From NCBI RefSeq assembly GCF_007558815.1, contig NZ_VLTJ01000042.1:1-64000 (forward strand): 64,000 nucleotides of DNA, in the 5' to 3' direction. The notes under the pieces are model-generated. The model made no database searches, had not been told where the DNA came from, and saw nothing but the letters and a program-made list of their open reading frames with translations. The position numbers were made by a program, and so were the translations under genes. This document shows positions 17,901-26,430 of this stretch, piece by piece; within the stretch, counting starts at the first letter, position 1, and each line of letters starts with the position of its first letter. The stretch comes from Verticiella sediminum. Its GTDB lineage: Bacteria; Pseudomonadota; Gammaproteobacteria; Burkholderiales; Burkholderiaceae_B.

Positions 17901-20300
17901 ATGCCCGCAAGACACCCCCGGCCCGTATCCGCAATGGCTCTGACGGCGATGGCGGCGCTGCTGGCTTCGTGCTCCGGCCACGATTCGTCCTCGGCCGGCG
18001 ATCCGTCCCCGCCGTCCGCCTCGGCCAAGCCCAACATTCTTTTCATCGTGCTCGACGACCTGGGCGTGGACCAGATGACGTCCTACGGCTACGGCGGCGC
18101 CGTACCGCCCAGAACGCCCAACCTTACCGCCATCGCCCAGGCCGGCGTGCAGTTCCGCAACGCGTGGGCCATGCCCACCTGCACCCCCACGCGGGCCACT
18201 TTCTTCACGGGGCGCTATCCCTCCCGGACCAATGTGCTGAACGCGCTGGTGGCCACCGACCTGGCCAATTCCGCGCCCTCGCCCTACGAGATGACGCTGC
18301 CCAAGCTCCTGAAGACCCAGGGCTACACCAACGCGCTGGTCGGCAAGATGCACCTGACGGGCTCGGACCTGAACGCTGCGTTCAACCTGCCCTACGGCTA
18401 CGACAGCATGTGGAAGCTGGGCTGGGATCATTTCGACGGCTTCCTGGACGGCGCGCCGTACAACATCGACACCCGGGCGGGCCTGACGACCAAAGGCCCC
18501 GACGTCGACAGCGGCCCCTACAAGTGCGGCTTCATCCCGAGCACCCGGATCGACGCGGCCAACGGCGCCGATGCCGGCGCGTGCTACTTCGCCGACGGCA
18601 ACTGCGCGCAGATCTCGATAGGCGGTGACGTCACCACGCCGGGCCGAAGCTGCATGGAGCGCGGCGGCATCCTGGACCCGGGCCAGTCCTGCCAGGCCAC
18701 GCCGCCCAGCTACGTCGACTTCACGGCGCAGAACGGCTACTACAGCGGCCGGTGGGTCAGGAGCACGGCCAACGGCGACGGCCATGTCATCCCGGCTTCC
18801 GACCCGTCTTCGCGCGGCTACCGCAGCATCCTGGAGACCGACCGCGCCCTCGCCTGGGCCGCACAGCAGCCGGCCGACCAGCCCTGGATGCTGACGGTGG
18901 GCTACTCGGGCATCCACACGCCCCTGCAACTGCCGCCCGTGTCGCTGATCGCAGAGGGCACGCCGGGCCGCAACGACAACCTGGTGTGCTCGCCACTGGC
19001 CGACTCGGAGAATACGCCGGTGCTGACGCAGGTCACCGACCTCATCGACAACCACCTCATCACCAACCTGATGATCGAGGCCATGGACAGGAAGATCGGC
19101 GACCTGCTGGTGGGCCTGCGCCTGGCCAGGTACAACGATGACGGCACGCTGGACTACCGTCCCGAACAGACCGACACCGTCGTCGTCGTCGTGGGCGACA
19201 ACGGCACTTACGTGAACAGCGTCAAGTTCACTGCGCCGGGCAGCTTCGATCCCAAGCGCGCCAAGGCCTCGCCCTACCAGACCGGGGTCTGGGTGCCGCT
19301 GCTGGTGGCCGGCCCGATGATCGCCTCGCCCGGGCGCGAGGTACCGCACATGGTGGGCTCGGTCGACCTGTACCGGCTGTTCGCCGACATCGCGGGCTCC
19401 GACGTGGACGCCGCCATCCCGGCCGAGCGCCCGGTCGACGCCCAGCCCATGCTGGCCTACCTGACCGACGCGGGGCAGGCCAGCATCCGCAGCACCAACT
19501 TCACCGAGATGGGCACCAACCTCAGGGCGAGCGGCACGGCCGACGAGCAATACCCCTGCGTGGTGCCCGCGGCCAACAACGTCTGCACGACCCTCTTCCC
19601 GCAGAAGGGCATATGCCTGGCCCAAGGCGGCATCTGGTACGGCGACAACCTGTCCAGCGAGACCAGCGGCTTGCCCGCAGCGGGTTACAACAATTGCTGC
19701 CAGGTCCAGGCGTACCGTTCGGCCCAGGGCGAATCGACCACCTTCCTGCCGACCGCCACCAAGGCGCTCACCGACGGCACCTACAAGCTGGTGCGCGTGG
19801 CCCGCAACCAGTGCGAGCCGGCCATGGGCACCGCCGACCCCGGCGCCTACAGCTACAGCGCCACCGGCTACGACATCAGGGACGAGCTTTACCGGATCGA
19901 CACCGCCGCTCCCGCGCCTCTGCTGGACAGGGACGGCAGCGAGCTGGTCGCGATCGCCGCCCCGCCGCTGGACACCTCGTCGCTGAGCGGCGCGCAGCAG
20001 CAGGCCTACGCCAGGCTCAGTTCCGAGATGGACCAGCACGATGCCGTGGCCAGCTACAACCTGGACTACGACACTCTCCATTGCCCGGGCGACGGCAACC
20101 GCGACATGGTGGTGGACCAGAAGGACGTGGACAACTGGCGGGAACTGAGCCGGCTGAACGGCGGCCAGTCGAGCTGGTACGACTTCAACCACGACGGCAG
20201 GACCGACGCGGCCGACCTGGCGATCATCGAAAAGAACCTCGGCCGTAGCTGCAGCCCGGCCGCGTCGTCAGCCGCTGCCCGGCCGCCCGAAAGAGGCTGA
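17901..20300 (+). CDS. Lipoprotein sulfatase with C-terminal dockerin-like domain
   Basis: This 799-aa protein has a lipobox LLASC (Cys24), so it is probably lipid-anchored. The sulfatase core begins PNILFIVLDDLG (metal Asp52/53). Cys94 in CTPTR is the residue converted to formylglycine. A catalytic His/Lys region (GKMHLTGS) and a metal-site segment (VVVVGDNG) follow. A Cys-rich insertion interrupts the core. Near the end, DGNRDMVVDQKD and DFNHDGRTDAAD are two complete calcium-loop repeats of a type I dockerin-like module. Family members hydrolyse sulfate esters. The last residues ARPPERG resemble the peptide encoded by a dispersed repeat. No maturase for formylglycine is in the window. Confidence 0.87.
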   Translation: MPARHPRPVSAMALTAMAALLASCSGHDSSSAGDPSPPSASAKPNILFIVLDDLGVDQMTSYGYGGAVPPRTPNLTAIAQAGVQFRNAWAMPTCTPTRATFFTGRYPSRTNVLNALVATDLANSAPSPYEMTLPKLLKTQGYTNALVGKMHLTGSDLNAAFNLPYGYDSMWKLGWDHFDGFLDGAPYNIDTRAGLTTKGPDVDSGPYKCGFIPSTRIDAANGADAGACYFADGNCAQISIGGDVTTPGRSCMERGGILDPGQSCQATPPSYVDFTAQNGYYSGRWVRSTANGDGHVIPASDPSSRGYRSILETDRALAWAAQQPADQPWMLTVGYSGIHTPLQLPPVSLIAEGTPGRNDNLVCSPLADSENTPVLTQVTDLIDNHLITNLMIEAMDRKIGDLLVGLRLARYNDDGTLDYRPEQTDTVVVVVGDNGTYVNSVKFTAPGSFDPKRAKASPYQTGVWVPLLVAGPMIASPGREVPHMVGSVDLYRLFADIAGSDVDAAIPAERPVDAQPMLAYLTDAGQASIRSTNFTEMGTNLRASGTADEQYPCVVPAANNVCTTLFPQKGICLAQGGIWYGDNLSSETSGLPAAGYNNCCQVQAYRSAQGESTTFLPTATKALTDGTYKLVRVARNQCEPAMGTADPGAYSYSATGYDIRDELYRIDTAAPAPLLDRDGSELVAIAAPPLDTSSLSGAQQQAYARLSSEMDQHDAVASYNLDYDTLHCPGDGNRDMVVDQKDVDNWRELSRLNGGQSSWYDFNHDGRTDAADLAIIEKNLGRSCSPAASSAAARPPERG

Positions 20301-20398
20301 GGCCCGCCCGGGGGGCAGCGAACGCAGTGAGCGTGGGGGGGGGCTGTACTTCAGCGGTCCATGGCGCTGCGCGCCACGTCAGCGCGTAGGGGGTGGGT
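20301..20398. repeat. GC-rich dispersed repeat after the sulfatase gene
   Basis: A block around GGGGGCAGCGAACGCAGTGA (about 20311-20338) also occurs, inverted, at 45124-45155. A second block (GTCAGCGCGTAGGGGGTG, near 20380) is shared with 22255-22272 and, inverted, 6567-6586. The region lies between convergent genes and codes for nothing I can see. Confidence 0.7.
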
Positions 20399-21059
20399 TC
20401 ACCCTGTAGCGCCGCCAGATCCGCCAGGCCAGCAGCGCGGCCAGCACGCCGCCGAACCACCAGACATCCTGGAAATCGTTCTTGCCCGCCTTGTGCAGGT
20501 ACAGATGGACGATAGCCAGGATGCCGATGGCGTAGATCGCCCGATGCAGGCGCTGCCAGTGGCGGCCGAGCCGGCGCATGGCGGCCTGCGGCGACGTGGC
20601 CGCCAGCGCGATCAGCAGCACGAAGGCGACGAAGCCGAAGGCGATGAAGGGGCGCTCGGCGATGTCGGCCAGGATGAAGGGCACGTCGAAGCCCTGGTCC
20701 CACCCCGCGTACGCCAGAAAATGCAGGCAGGCGTAGAAGAACGCGAACAGCCCGCACATGCGGCGCAGGCGGATCAGGCCGGGCTGGCGCAGCCAGACCC
20801 GCAGCGGCGAAATGGCCAGCGTCACCAGCAGGCAGACGAAGGTCCAGGTGCCCGCCGAGCGCAACAGGAACTCCTGCGGGTTGGCGGTCAGGCCGCCGTT
20901 CACGCCCAGCCAGACCCAGCGCGCCAGCGGCACCAGCCCCAGGCAGAACAGCAGCACTTTGGCGGCCGGCACCGGCAGCGGGCCGATCCGGGCAGTGGGC
21001 CGCGGGCGAGCGGCTGCGCCGGCGCCCCGCCTACTCGGGCTGTCGTCGGATACGCGCAC
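20379..21059 (-). CDS. msrQ: MsrQ, haem-binding membrane subunit of the MsrPQ system
   Basis: This 226-aa inner-membrane protein (formerly YedZ) passes electrons from the quinone pool or flavin to periplasmic MsrP. It shows about six hydrophobic segments and the histidines expected for haem ligation (FFYACLHFLAYAG, RLHRAIYAIGILAIVHLYLHKAG). The GTG start follows directly on the msrP stop, so the two are translated as a unit. The N-terminal 25 residues are unusually Arg/Ala-rich, so a slightly later start is possible. Confidence 0.92.
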   Translation of the reverse strand: MRVSDDSPSRRGAGAAARPRPTARIGPLPVPAAKVLLFCLGLVPLARWVWLGVNGGLTANPQEFLLRSAGTWTFVCLLVTLAISPLRVWLRQPGLIRLRRMCGLFAFFYACLHFLAYAGWDQGFDVPFILADIAERPFIAFGFVAFVLLIALAATSPQAAMRRLGRHWQRLHRAIYAIGILAIVHLYLHKAGKNDFQDVWWFGGVLAALLAWRIWRRYRVNPPPTR

Positions 21060-22031
21060 TCAGTAATTCGCCTTCAGGTCCATGCCCTGGTAGAGCGAGG
21101 CCACCTGATCGGCATAGCCGTTGAACATCAGGGTCTTGCGCCGGGGCGTGAAGAAGCCGCCTTCGCCGATGCGCCTCTCGGTGGCCTGGCTCCAGCGCGG
21201 ATGCGAGACCTCGGGATTCACGTTGGAATAGAAACCGTACTCCTGGGGCGCCGACCGCCCCCAGGCGGTGGGCGGCTGGGTCTCGGTGAAGCGGATGCGC
21301 ACCAGCGACTTCGCCGACTTGAAGCCGTATTTCCAGGGTACGACGATACGTACCGGCGCGCCGTTCTGCTTGGGCAGCACCTTGCCGTACAAGCCGAAGG
21401 TGAGCAGGGTCAGCGGATGACGGGCCTCGTCCATGCGCAGGCCTTCCACATACGGCCAGTCGAGCACCCGCCGGCGCACGCCGGGCATGTTCTTCGGCTG
21501 GACCACCGTCTCGAAGGCCACGAACTTGGCGTTGCCCGTGGGCCGCGCGGCATCGATCAGGCGCGCGAGCGGATAGCCGATCCAGGGGATCACCATGGAC
21601 CAGGCCTCGACGCAGCGCAGTCGATACACGCGCTCCTCCATGGGCGCGAGCTTGAGCAGCTCCTCCAGCGTGAAGCTGCGCGGCTGCTCGACCTCGCCTT
21701 CGATCATCACGCTCCAGGGGTCGATCTCCAGAGCGTCGGCGTACATCGCCGGGTCGCCCTTGTCGGTGCCGAACTCGTAGTAGTTGTTGTAGTGGGTGAT
21801 GTCCTCGTAGGACGTAAGCTTGTCGAGCATCACGAAATCCGGGTTGCGCTCGGCGGCGAGCGGCGCCAGCCCGGACGGCTCGGCCGCACGGGCCGGGCGG
21901 CCGGCGTAACCCTGCGCGGCGACGAGCAGGCCCGCGGCCACGCCCGCCTGGACCAGGCGGCGCCGGTCGCGATAGACGGATTCGGGGGTGATCTCGGACG
22001 ACAAGATGTCGGTTGGACGGCGGATGAGCAT
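21060..22031 (-). CDS. msrP: MsrP, periplasmic methionine-sulfoxide reductase catalytic subunit
   Basis: This 323-aa molybdoenzyme (formerly YedY) repairs oxidised methionines in envelope proteins. A Tat signal is visible ([21 protein letters not shown], twin Arg near residue 23). The molybdenum-ligand Cys is residue 140 in [16 protein letters not shown]. The SUOX-like fold continues with [17 protein letters not shown] chose MLIRRPTD because AGGAG lies seven bases upstream. msrQ follows without a gap. Confidence 0.95.
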   Translation of the reverse strand: MLIRRPTDILSSEITPESVYRDRRRLVQAGVAAGLLVAAQGYAGRPARAAEPSGLAPLAAERNPDFVMLDKLTSYEDITHYNNYYEFGTDKGDPAMYADALEIDPWSVMIEGEVEQPRSFTLEELLKLAPMEERVYRLRCVEAWSMVIPWIGYPLARLIDAARPTGNAKFVAFETVVQPKNMPGVRRRVLDWPYVEGLRMDEARHPLTLLTFGLYGKVLPKQNGAPVRIVVPWKYGFKSAKSLVRIRFTETQPPTAWGRSAPQEYGFYSNVNPEVSHPRWSQATERRIGEGGFFTPRRKTLMFNGYADQVASLYQGMDLKANY

Positions 22032-22109
22032 GAGGAGGCTCCTGCTGCGTACTGACAACGATGCGCGGCCTCATGGCGCCGCGCACCACCCTGGCGTATG
22101 ACACTGCGG

Positions 22110-22273
22110 CGATGCGATCCAGGGCACCGCGGAGCCGACTTTGCCGGTCCGCCAGTGCCGCCAGTTGGAGCGCCCCCAGGGTCGGGCTGCGCCCGGCCTG
22201 CCCCCGAGGGGGCAAGGAAACTTGGGACGGCCCGGCGTTTCCTTGAGGGGGCGCGCGTCAGCGCGTAGGGGGT
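22110..22273. repeat. Modular intergenic repeat, long form
   Basis: This repeat lies between msrP and the FkbM gene. Its ends match the copy at 6567-6656 in inverted orientation: the GGATCGCATC/GGCGGCACTGG block at one end and the GCGTCAGCGCGTAGGGGG block at the other. The roughly 75-bp centre, which contains GCCCCCTCGGGGGC, is missing from the short copy. Nothing else is apparent in the 252-bp gap. Confidence 0.75.
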
Positions 22274-22283
22274 GAGCCTCACT

Positions 22284-23306
22284 TCAGTCGCAGACTGCCA
22301 GGAAGTCTATATGATCGCCCCCCGCACCGGCGTAAGCGTTCATGACTCGGCCCACGTCCCGGCCGCAGTCGAGGCCGGCGGGATCGTCGCCCAGTACGGT
22401 GTAGCGATAGCCGAGCTCGGCCAGAAAGCGCAGGTAGGTCGGGCCGTCGACGCCGCTGATGCCCGGCATGGTCGAGGGCGAGAACTCGCTGACGATGGCC
22501 GGGCGATCGCGCGCCAGCAGTTCGCGCGCACCGGACAGCGCCAGGTACTCGGCGCCCTCGACGTCGATCTTGATGAAATCCACCTTGCCCCCGCGCAGCA
22601 GGATCGGATCGAGCTGCAGGCAGGGCACGGTGCGCGCAGTGAGCAGCGCCTGCGCATCGTCGATGCGCGAGGTGGTGCCGTTGCTGTGCGTGGCGTTGAG
22701 CACCAGCAGCCCGTCGCGGTCCGACGCGGCCGTCTGGTAGAGCTGGACCTGCTCGTAGCCGTTCAAGCGGCGGCTGCATTCGAGCAGGCGGCCGTTCTCC
22801 GGATTCGGCTCGAAGGCGAGCACGTGCCCCGACTCCTCCACCAGGCTGGCCGCGAGCATGCTGAAGTAGCCGATGTTGGCGCCCACGTCCACGACGCGCA
22901 TGCCCGGCCGCAGGCGCTCGCGAAAGACCCGGGTGACGTGGGCCTCGTAGCCGCCGGCGAGCACCGGCTTGCCGACGTCCTCGTCATTGGCGCCGACCAT
23001 CAGGCGAAACCCCTCGATCTCGGCCTGCACGTACGTGTCGTCGCCCGGGGCGGCGAGCAGCTTGCGGCGGGCGAACTCCAGCGAATTGACGTAGGTCGAG
23101 ACGATCGCGGTGAGATCCGCGCCGGCGCGCGCGAAGTGGCCGGGGATCTCTTCCGGGTCGGGATTGCGCCCGAGGATCAGGCGAAAACAGTAGTAGATGT
23201 CTTCGCGGCTCGCCCGCTCGTCGGTGCGCATCGGGATGCCGTCGGGCAGGGTCTTGCGCTTGCGTCCAAACACGCGGACTCCCTCCATGAAAAACGGGCG
23301 CGCCAC
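22284..23306 (-). CDS. FkbM-family methyltransferase with DUF4214-like N-terminus
   Basis: This protein of about 340 aa has two parts. Residues 36-80 (EDIYYCFRLILGRNPDPEEI and the YVNSLEFARRKL end) resemble the DUF4214 module found in surface-polysaccharide proteins. Residues 120-330 are a SAM-dependent FkbM methyltransferase: motif I VVDVGANIGYFS at 138-149, the acidic AFEPNPENGRLL, and DFIKIDVEGAEY. It probably O-methylates a sugar or glycan. No ribosome site marks the start: GTG (23306), ATG six codons on (23288) and ATG 25 codons on are all possible. It stands alone, downstream of nothing related. Confidence 0.82.
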   Translation of the reverse strand: MARPFFMEGVRVFGRKRKTLPDGIPMRTDERASREDIYYCFRLILGRNPDPEEIPGHFARAGADLTAIVSTYVNSLEFARRKLLAAPGDDTYVQAEIEGFRLMVGANDEDVGKPVLAGGYEAHVTRVFRERLRPGMRVVDVGANIGYFSMLAASLVEESGHVLAFEPNPENGRLLECSRRLNGYEQVQLYQTAASDRDGLLVLNATHSNGTTSRIDDAQALLTARTVPCLQLDPILLRGGKVDFIKIDVEGAEYLALSGARELLARDRPAIVSEFSPSTMPGISGVDGPTYLRFLAELGYRYTVLGDDPAGLDCGRDVGRVMNAYAGAGGDHIDFLAVCD

Positions 23307-23325
23307 GCGCGCGACCGCGTCGCCA

Positions 23326-24129
23326 TCAATACTTGCGCCGCCGCTGCATCCCGTGCGCGATCAGCATGCCCACCGCCACCACCGCGATCAGCAGCGTGGC
23401 GAGCGCATTGACTTCCGGGCGCAGCCCCAGCCGCACGCGCGAGAAGATCTCCAGCGGCAGCGTGGTCGAACCCGGCCCCGACAGGAAGGCGGCGATCACC
23501 ACGTCGTCCAGCGACAGGGTGAAGGCCAGCAGCCAGGCGGCCAGCAGCGCGGGCAGGATCAGCGGCAAGGTGATCTTGAAAAAGACCCCGAGCGGCGTGG
23601 CCCCGAGGTCCAGCGCCGCCTCTTCGAGGGTGCGGTCGAGCTCGCGCACGCGCGACTGGATGATGACGACCACGTAGCCCACGCACAGCATGGTGTGCCC
23701 GGCCCAGATGGTGAGGGCGCCGCGCCCTTCGGGCCAGCCGAAGAGGGCGTCCATCTCGACGAAGAGCAGCAGCAGCGAGATGCCCAGCACCACTTCCGGG
23801 ATCACCAGCGGCGCGCTGACCATGGCGACGTACAGCGAGAAGCCGCGAAAACGCCCCATGCGGGCGAGCACGAACCCGGCCCAGGTACCCACGATCACGG
23901 CCGCCGTCGCGGTGAAGGCGGCGATCTGCAGGGACAGCCAGGCCGCCGAGAGCAGCGCCCTGTCGTTCCAGAGCGACTGGTACCACTTCAGCGAGAAACC
24001 CGACCACACCGTGACCAGGGTGGACGCATTGAACGAGTACACCACCATGCTGACGATGGGCACATACAGGAACCCGAAGCCCAGCGCCAGCACCAGCCAG
24101 CGCAGTGTCTTGCTGCCACCTCTGCTCAT
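23326..24129 (-). CDS. potI: Polyamine-type ABC transporter permease, PotI/PotC
   Basis: This 267-aa permease has six hydrophobic segments and an EAA loop (EEAALDLGATPLGVFFKITLP). It pairs with PotH to form the membrane channel for putrescine- or spermidine-like substrates. I place the start at the ATG at 24129 (MSRGGSKTL) because GGAGGG lies seven bases upstream and homology begins here. The frame is open for 54 more codons through two tandem 81-bp repeats, up to an ATG that overlaps the potH stop. Translation from either upstream ATG would add a Pro/Arg-rich tail. Confidence 0.9.
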   Translation of the reverse strand: MSRGGSKTLRWLVLALGFGFLYVPIVSMVVYSFNASTLVTVWSGFSLKWYQSLWNDRALLSAAWLSLQIAAFTATAAVIVGTWAGFVLARMGRFRGFSLYVAMVSAPLVIPEVVLGISLLLLFVEMDALFGWPEGRGALTIWAGHTMLCVGYVVVIIQSRVRELDRTLEEAALDLGATPLGVFFKITLPLILPALLAAWLLAFTLSLDDVVIAAFLSGPGSTTLPLEIFSRVRLGLRPEVNALATLLIAVVAVGMLIAHGMQRRRKY

Positions 24130-24291
24130 GGGTCTACCCTCCGGTCGCTGCGCGACCACCTCCCCGCGGGAGGAAGCGCCCCCTTCGGGCGGCCGGGCGG
24201 GGGCGCTCATTGATGTGCCCTCCGGTCGCTGCGCGACCACCTCCCCGCGGGAGGGAGCGCCCCCTTCGGGCGGCCGGGCGGGGGCGCTCAT
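24130..24291 (-). repeat. Two tandem 81-bp repeats at the potH/potI junction
   Basis: Units 24130-24210 and 24211-24291 are identical over 73 of 74 aligned bases by hand count. Each begins (minus strand) with ATGAGC and ends with GGAGGG a few bases before the next ATG. The reading frame of potI runs through both, encoding 27 residues per unit. The first ATG overlaps the potH stop (ATGA). A related element with the same ends lies at 35836-35896. Confidence 0.9.
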
Positions 24292-25193
24292 CGCCGCTCC
24301 TCCAGCGCCCTGACCTGGCTGTGCTGGAACAGCGCCAGCGGCACCAGGAGGAGCAGCACCATCACGCAGGTGACGGCGGCGGCCATGGGCCAGTCGGTGT
24401 TGCCGAAGAACTCGGTCCACATGACGCGGCCGATCATGAGCGTGCTCGCGCCGCCCAGCAGTTCGGGAATCACGTATTCGCCCACCGTGGGGATGAAGAC
24501 CAGCATGGCGCCGGCGATGATGCCGTTGCGCGAAAGCGGCAGGGTGATCGAGACGAAAGCGCGCCAGGGCCTGGCGCCCAGGTCGTAGGCCGCTTCCAGC
24601 AGGCGGCCGTCGAGCTTCACCAGGTGCGAGTACAGCGGCAGGATGAAGAACGGCAGGTAGGCATAGACCAGGCCGATGTAGACCGCCAGGTCGGTGCGGT
24701 AGATCTCGAGCGGCGTGTCGATCAGGCCCAGCCACATCAGGAAGTTGTTGAGCAGGCCGTCGTTGCGCAGGATGCCGATCCAGGCATAGACGCGCAGCAG
24801 CAGCGAGGTCCAGAACGGCAGGATCACCGCGAGCAGCAGCAGGGTGCGCGTGCGCGGGTCCGAGCGCGCGATGCAGTACGTGAGCGGATAGCCGATCAGG
24901 ATGCAGAAGACGGTCGTGACCGCGGCCATCTTCAGCGAGCTGAGGTAGGTCGCCACGTACAGGTTGTCGGTGAACAGCCGCGCGTAGCCCTGGAGCTGCA
25001 GCGAGACGCGCAGCACGCCTTCCTGCAATTCGATGAGCGGGCTGTAGGGCGGGATGCCGAACTGCATCTCCGAGAAGCTGATCTTCACGACCAGCAGGAA
25101 CGGCACCAGGAAGAAGACGACCAGCCACAGGTAGGGCGGCAGGATCGCCAGGGCGCGCCCGGAAGGCAGCACGCGGCGCGGAAGCTTGGCCAT
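24288..25193 (-). CDS. potH: Polyamine-type ABC transporter permease, PotH/PotB
   Basis: This 301-aa inner-membrane permease shows six hydrophobic segments and an EAA loop (EAAYDLGARPWRAFVSITLPLSRNG). The N-terminal half has the PotB/PotH pattern (LPFWTSLLLRVYAWIGILRNDGLLN). It lies between potG and potI in one transcription unit, with a 10-bp gap after potG. Its stop codon coincides with the start of the repeat-encoded potI extension. Confidence 0.93.
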   Translation of the reverse strand: MAKLPRRVLPSGRALAILPPYLWLVVFFLVPFLLVVKISFSEMQFGIPPYSPLIELQEGVLRVSLQLQGYARLFTDNLYVATYLSSLKMAAVTTVFCILIGYPLTYCIARSDPRTRTLLLLAVILPFWTSLLLRVYAWIGILRNDGLLNNFLMWLGLIDTPLEIYRTDLAVYIGLVYAYLPFFILPLYSHLVKLDGRLLEAAYDLGARPWRAFVSITLPLSRNGIIAGAMLVFIPTVGEYVIPELLGGASTLMIGRVMWTEFFGNTDWPMAAAVTCVMVLLLLVPLALFQHSQVRALEERR

Positions 25194-25203
25194 GCCCGAC
25201 CTC

Positions 25204-26337
25204 CTAGGCGGAGAGCACGGTGGCGGCGTCCGCCGACCAGCGCAGGAAGGCGGTCTCGCCCAGCGCCGGCGCCCCTTCGGTGGCGAGCACCAGGCTGGGC
25301 ACGCTCGCCGCGACGAGTTTGCCCGAGGCCAGCCGCACGTGATAAAGGGTGTGGGCGCCCATGTAGGCCAGATGCTCGACCACGCCCTCGACCCAGTTCG
25401 AGCGAGCCTGGGGGCGCGTGCGCGTCACCGCGATGCGCTCCGGGCGCACCGAGGCCGCGACCGCGGTGCCGAGCGGTTCGCTCACGCCGTGATTCACGTA
25501 CAGCGGCTGCGGCATGTCGTCCGAGCGCAAGGCGATGTGATCGGCCTCGTCCTCGACGATGACCGCCTCGAAGAGATTGGTCGAGCCGATGAAACCGGCC
25601 ACGAACCGGGAATTGGGATACTCGTACACGTCGTGCGGGGTGCCGCACTGCACGATCTCGCCTTCGCTCATGATGGCCAGCCGGTCGGCCAGCGTCATCG
25701 CTTCTTCCTGGTCGTGGGTGACCATCACGCAGGTCACGCCCACCTGCTCCAGGATGCGCGCGAGTTCGATCTGGGTCTGCTGGCGGATTTTCTTGTCCAA
25801 CGCCGACATCGGCTCGTCGAGCAGCAGCAGCCGGGGGCGCTTGACCAGGCTGCGCGCGAGCGCCACGCGCTGCTGCTGCCCACCCGAGAGCTGCGCCGGC
25901 TTGCGTCCGGCGTACTGCGCCATCTGCACCAGTTCCAGCGTCGAAGCCACCCGCTCGGCGATCTCGCCGCGCGCCACGCCCTCCTGCTTCAGGCCGAACG
26001 CCACGTTGGCTTGCACGCTCATGTGCGGAAACAGCGCATAGGACTGGAACATCATGTTCACCGGCCGGCGGTAGGCCGGCATGTCGGTGATGTCCTGGCC
26101 GTCCAGCCAGATGCGCCCGGCGCTCACGGTCTCGAGCCCGGCCAGCATGCGCAGCAGCGTCGACTTGCCGCTGCCGGAGCTGCCCAGCAGGGCGAACAGC
26201 TCGCCGCGGCCGATGGCCAGGGACAGGTCGCGCACCACGCGGGTGTCGCCGAACTGCTTGCTGACGTGCTCGATGCGCAGGAAGGCGTCATCGTCGCGGG
26301 AACCGGCAGGCTGGGCGCCGGCGGGGGAAACGGACAT
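25204..26337 (-). CDS. potG: Polyamine-type ABC transporter ATP-binding protein PotG/PotA
   Basis: This 377-aa ATPase of the CUT1 type has Walker A GSSGSGKST at 52-60, the signature [15 protein letters not shown] from 150, Walker B LLLLDEP from 170 and VTHDQEEAMTLAD. A C-terminal TOBE region follows (ASVRPERIAVTRT). It drives uptake through PotHI. It sits downstream of potF with a 93-bp gap. Confidence 0.93.
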   Translation of the reverse strand: MSVSPAGAQPAGSRDDDAFLRIEHVSKQFGDTRVVRDLSLAIGRGELFALLGSSGSGKSTLLRMLAGLETVSAGRIWLDGQDITDMPAYRRPVNMMFQSYALFPHMSVQANVAFGLKQEGVARGEIAERVASTLELVQMAQYAGRKPAQLSGGQQQRVALARSLVKRPRLLLLDEPMSALDKKIRQQTQIELARILEQVGVTCVMVTHDQEEAMTLADRLAIMSEGEIVQCGTPHDVYEYPNSRFVAGFIGSTNLFEAVIVEDEADHIALRSDDMPQPLYVNHGVSEPLGTAVAASVRPERIAVTRTRPQARSNWVEGVVEHLAYMGAHTLYHVRLASGKLVAASVPSLVLATEGAPALGETAFLRWSADAATVLSA

Positions 26338-26430
26338 GGTGTGGTGTCGGGGTGGCGGGCGCCATGCGCCGGTGGCAGAGAGAATGGCCCGAACCTGCGG
26401 CCGCGCGGGCTGCGGGTTCGGGCCGGGCGA

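Noticed and set aside
17862-20192. A 776-codon minus-strand frame across the sulfatase gene
   Set aside because: It mirrors the sulfatase codons and shows no motif, while the sulfatase has an intact active site and dockerin loops.
24130-24291. A 54-residue N-terminal extension of PotI
   Set aside because: The extension is encoded by two copies of a dispersed repeat, and the third ATG has the best-placed ribosome site, so it is not taken as the main start. It cannot be excluded.
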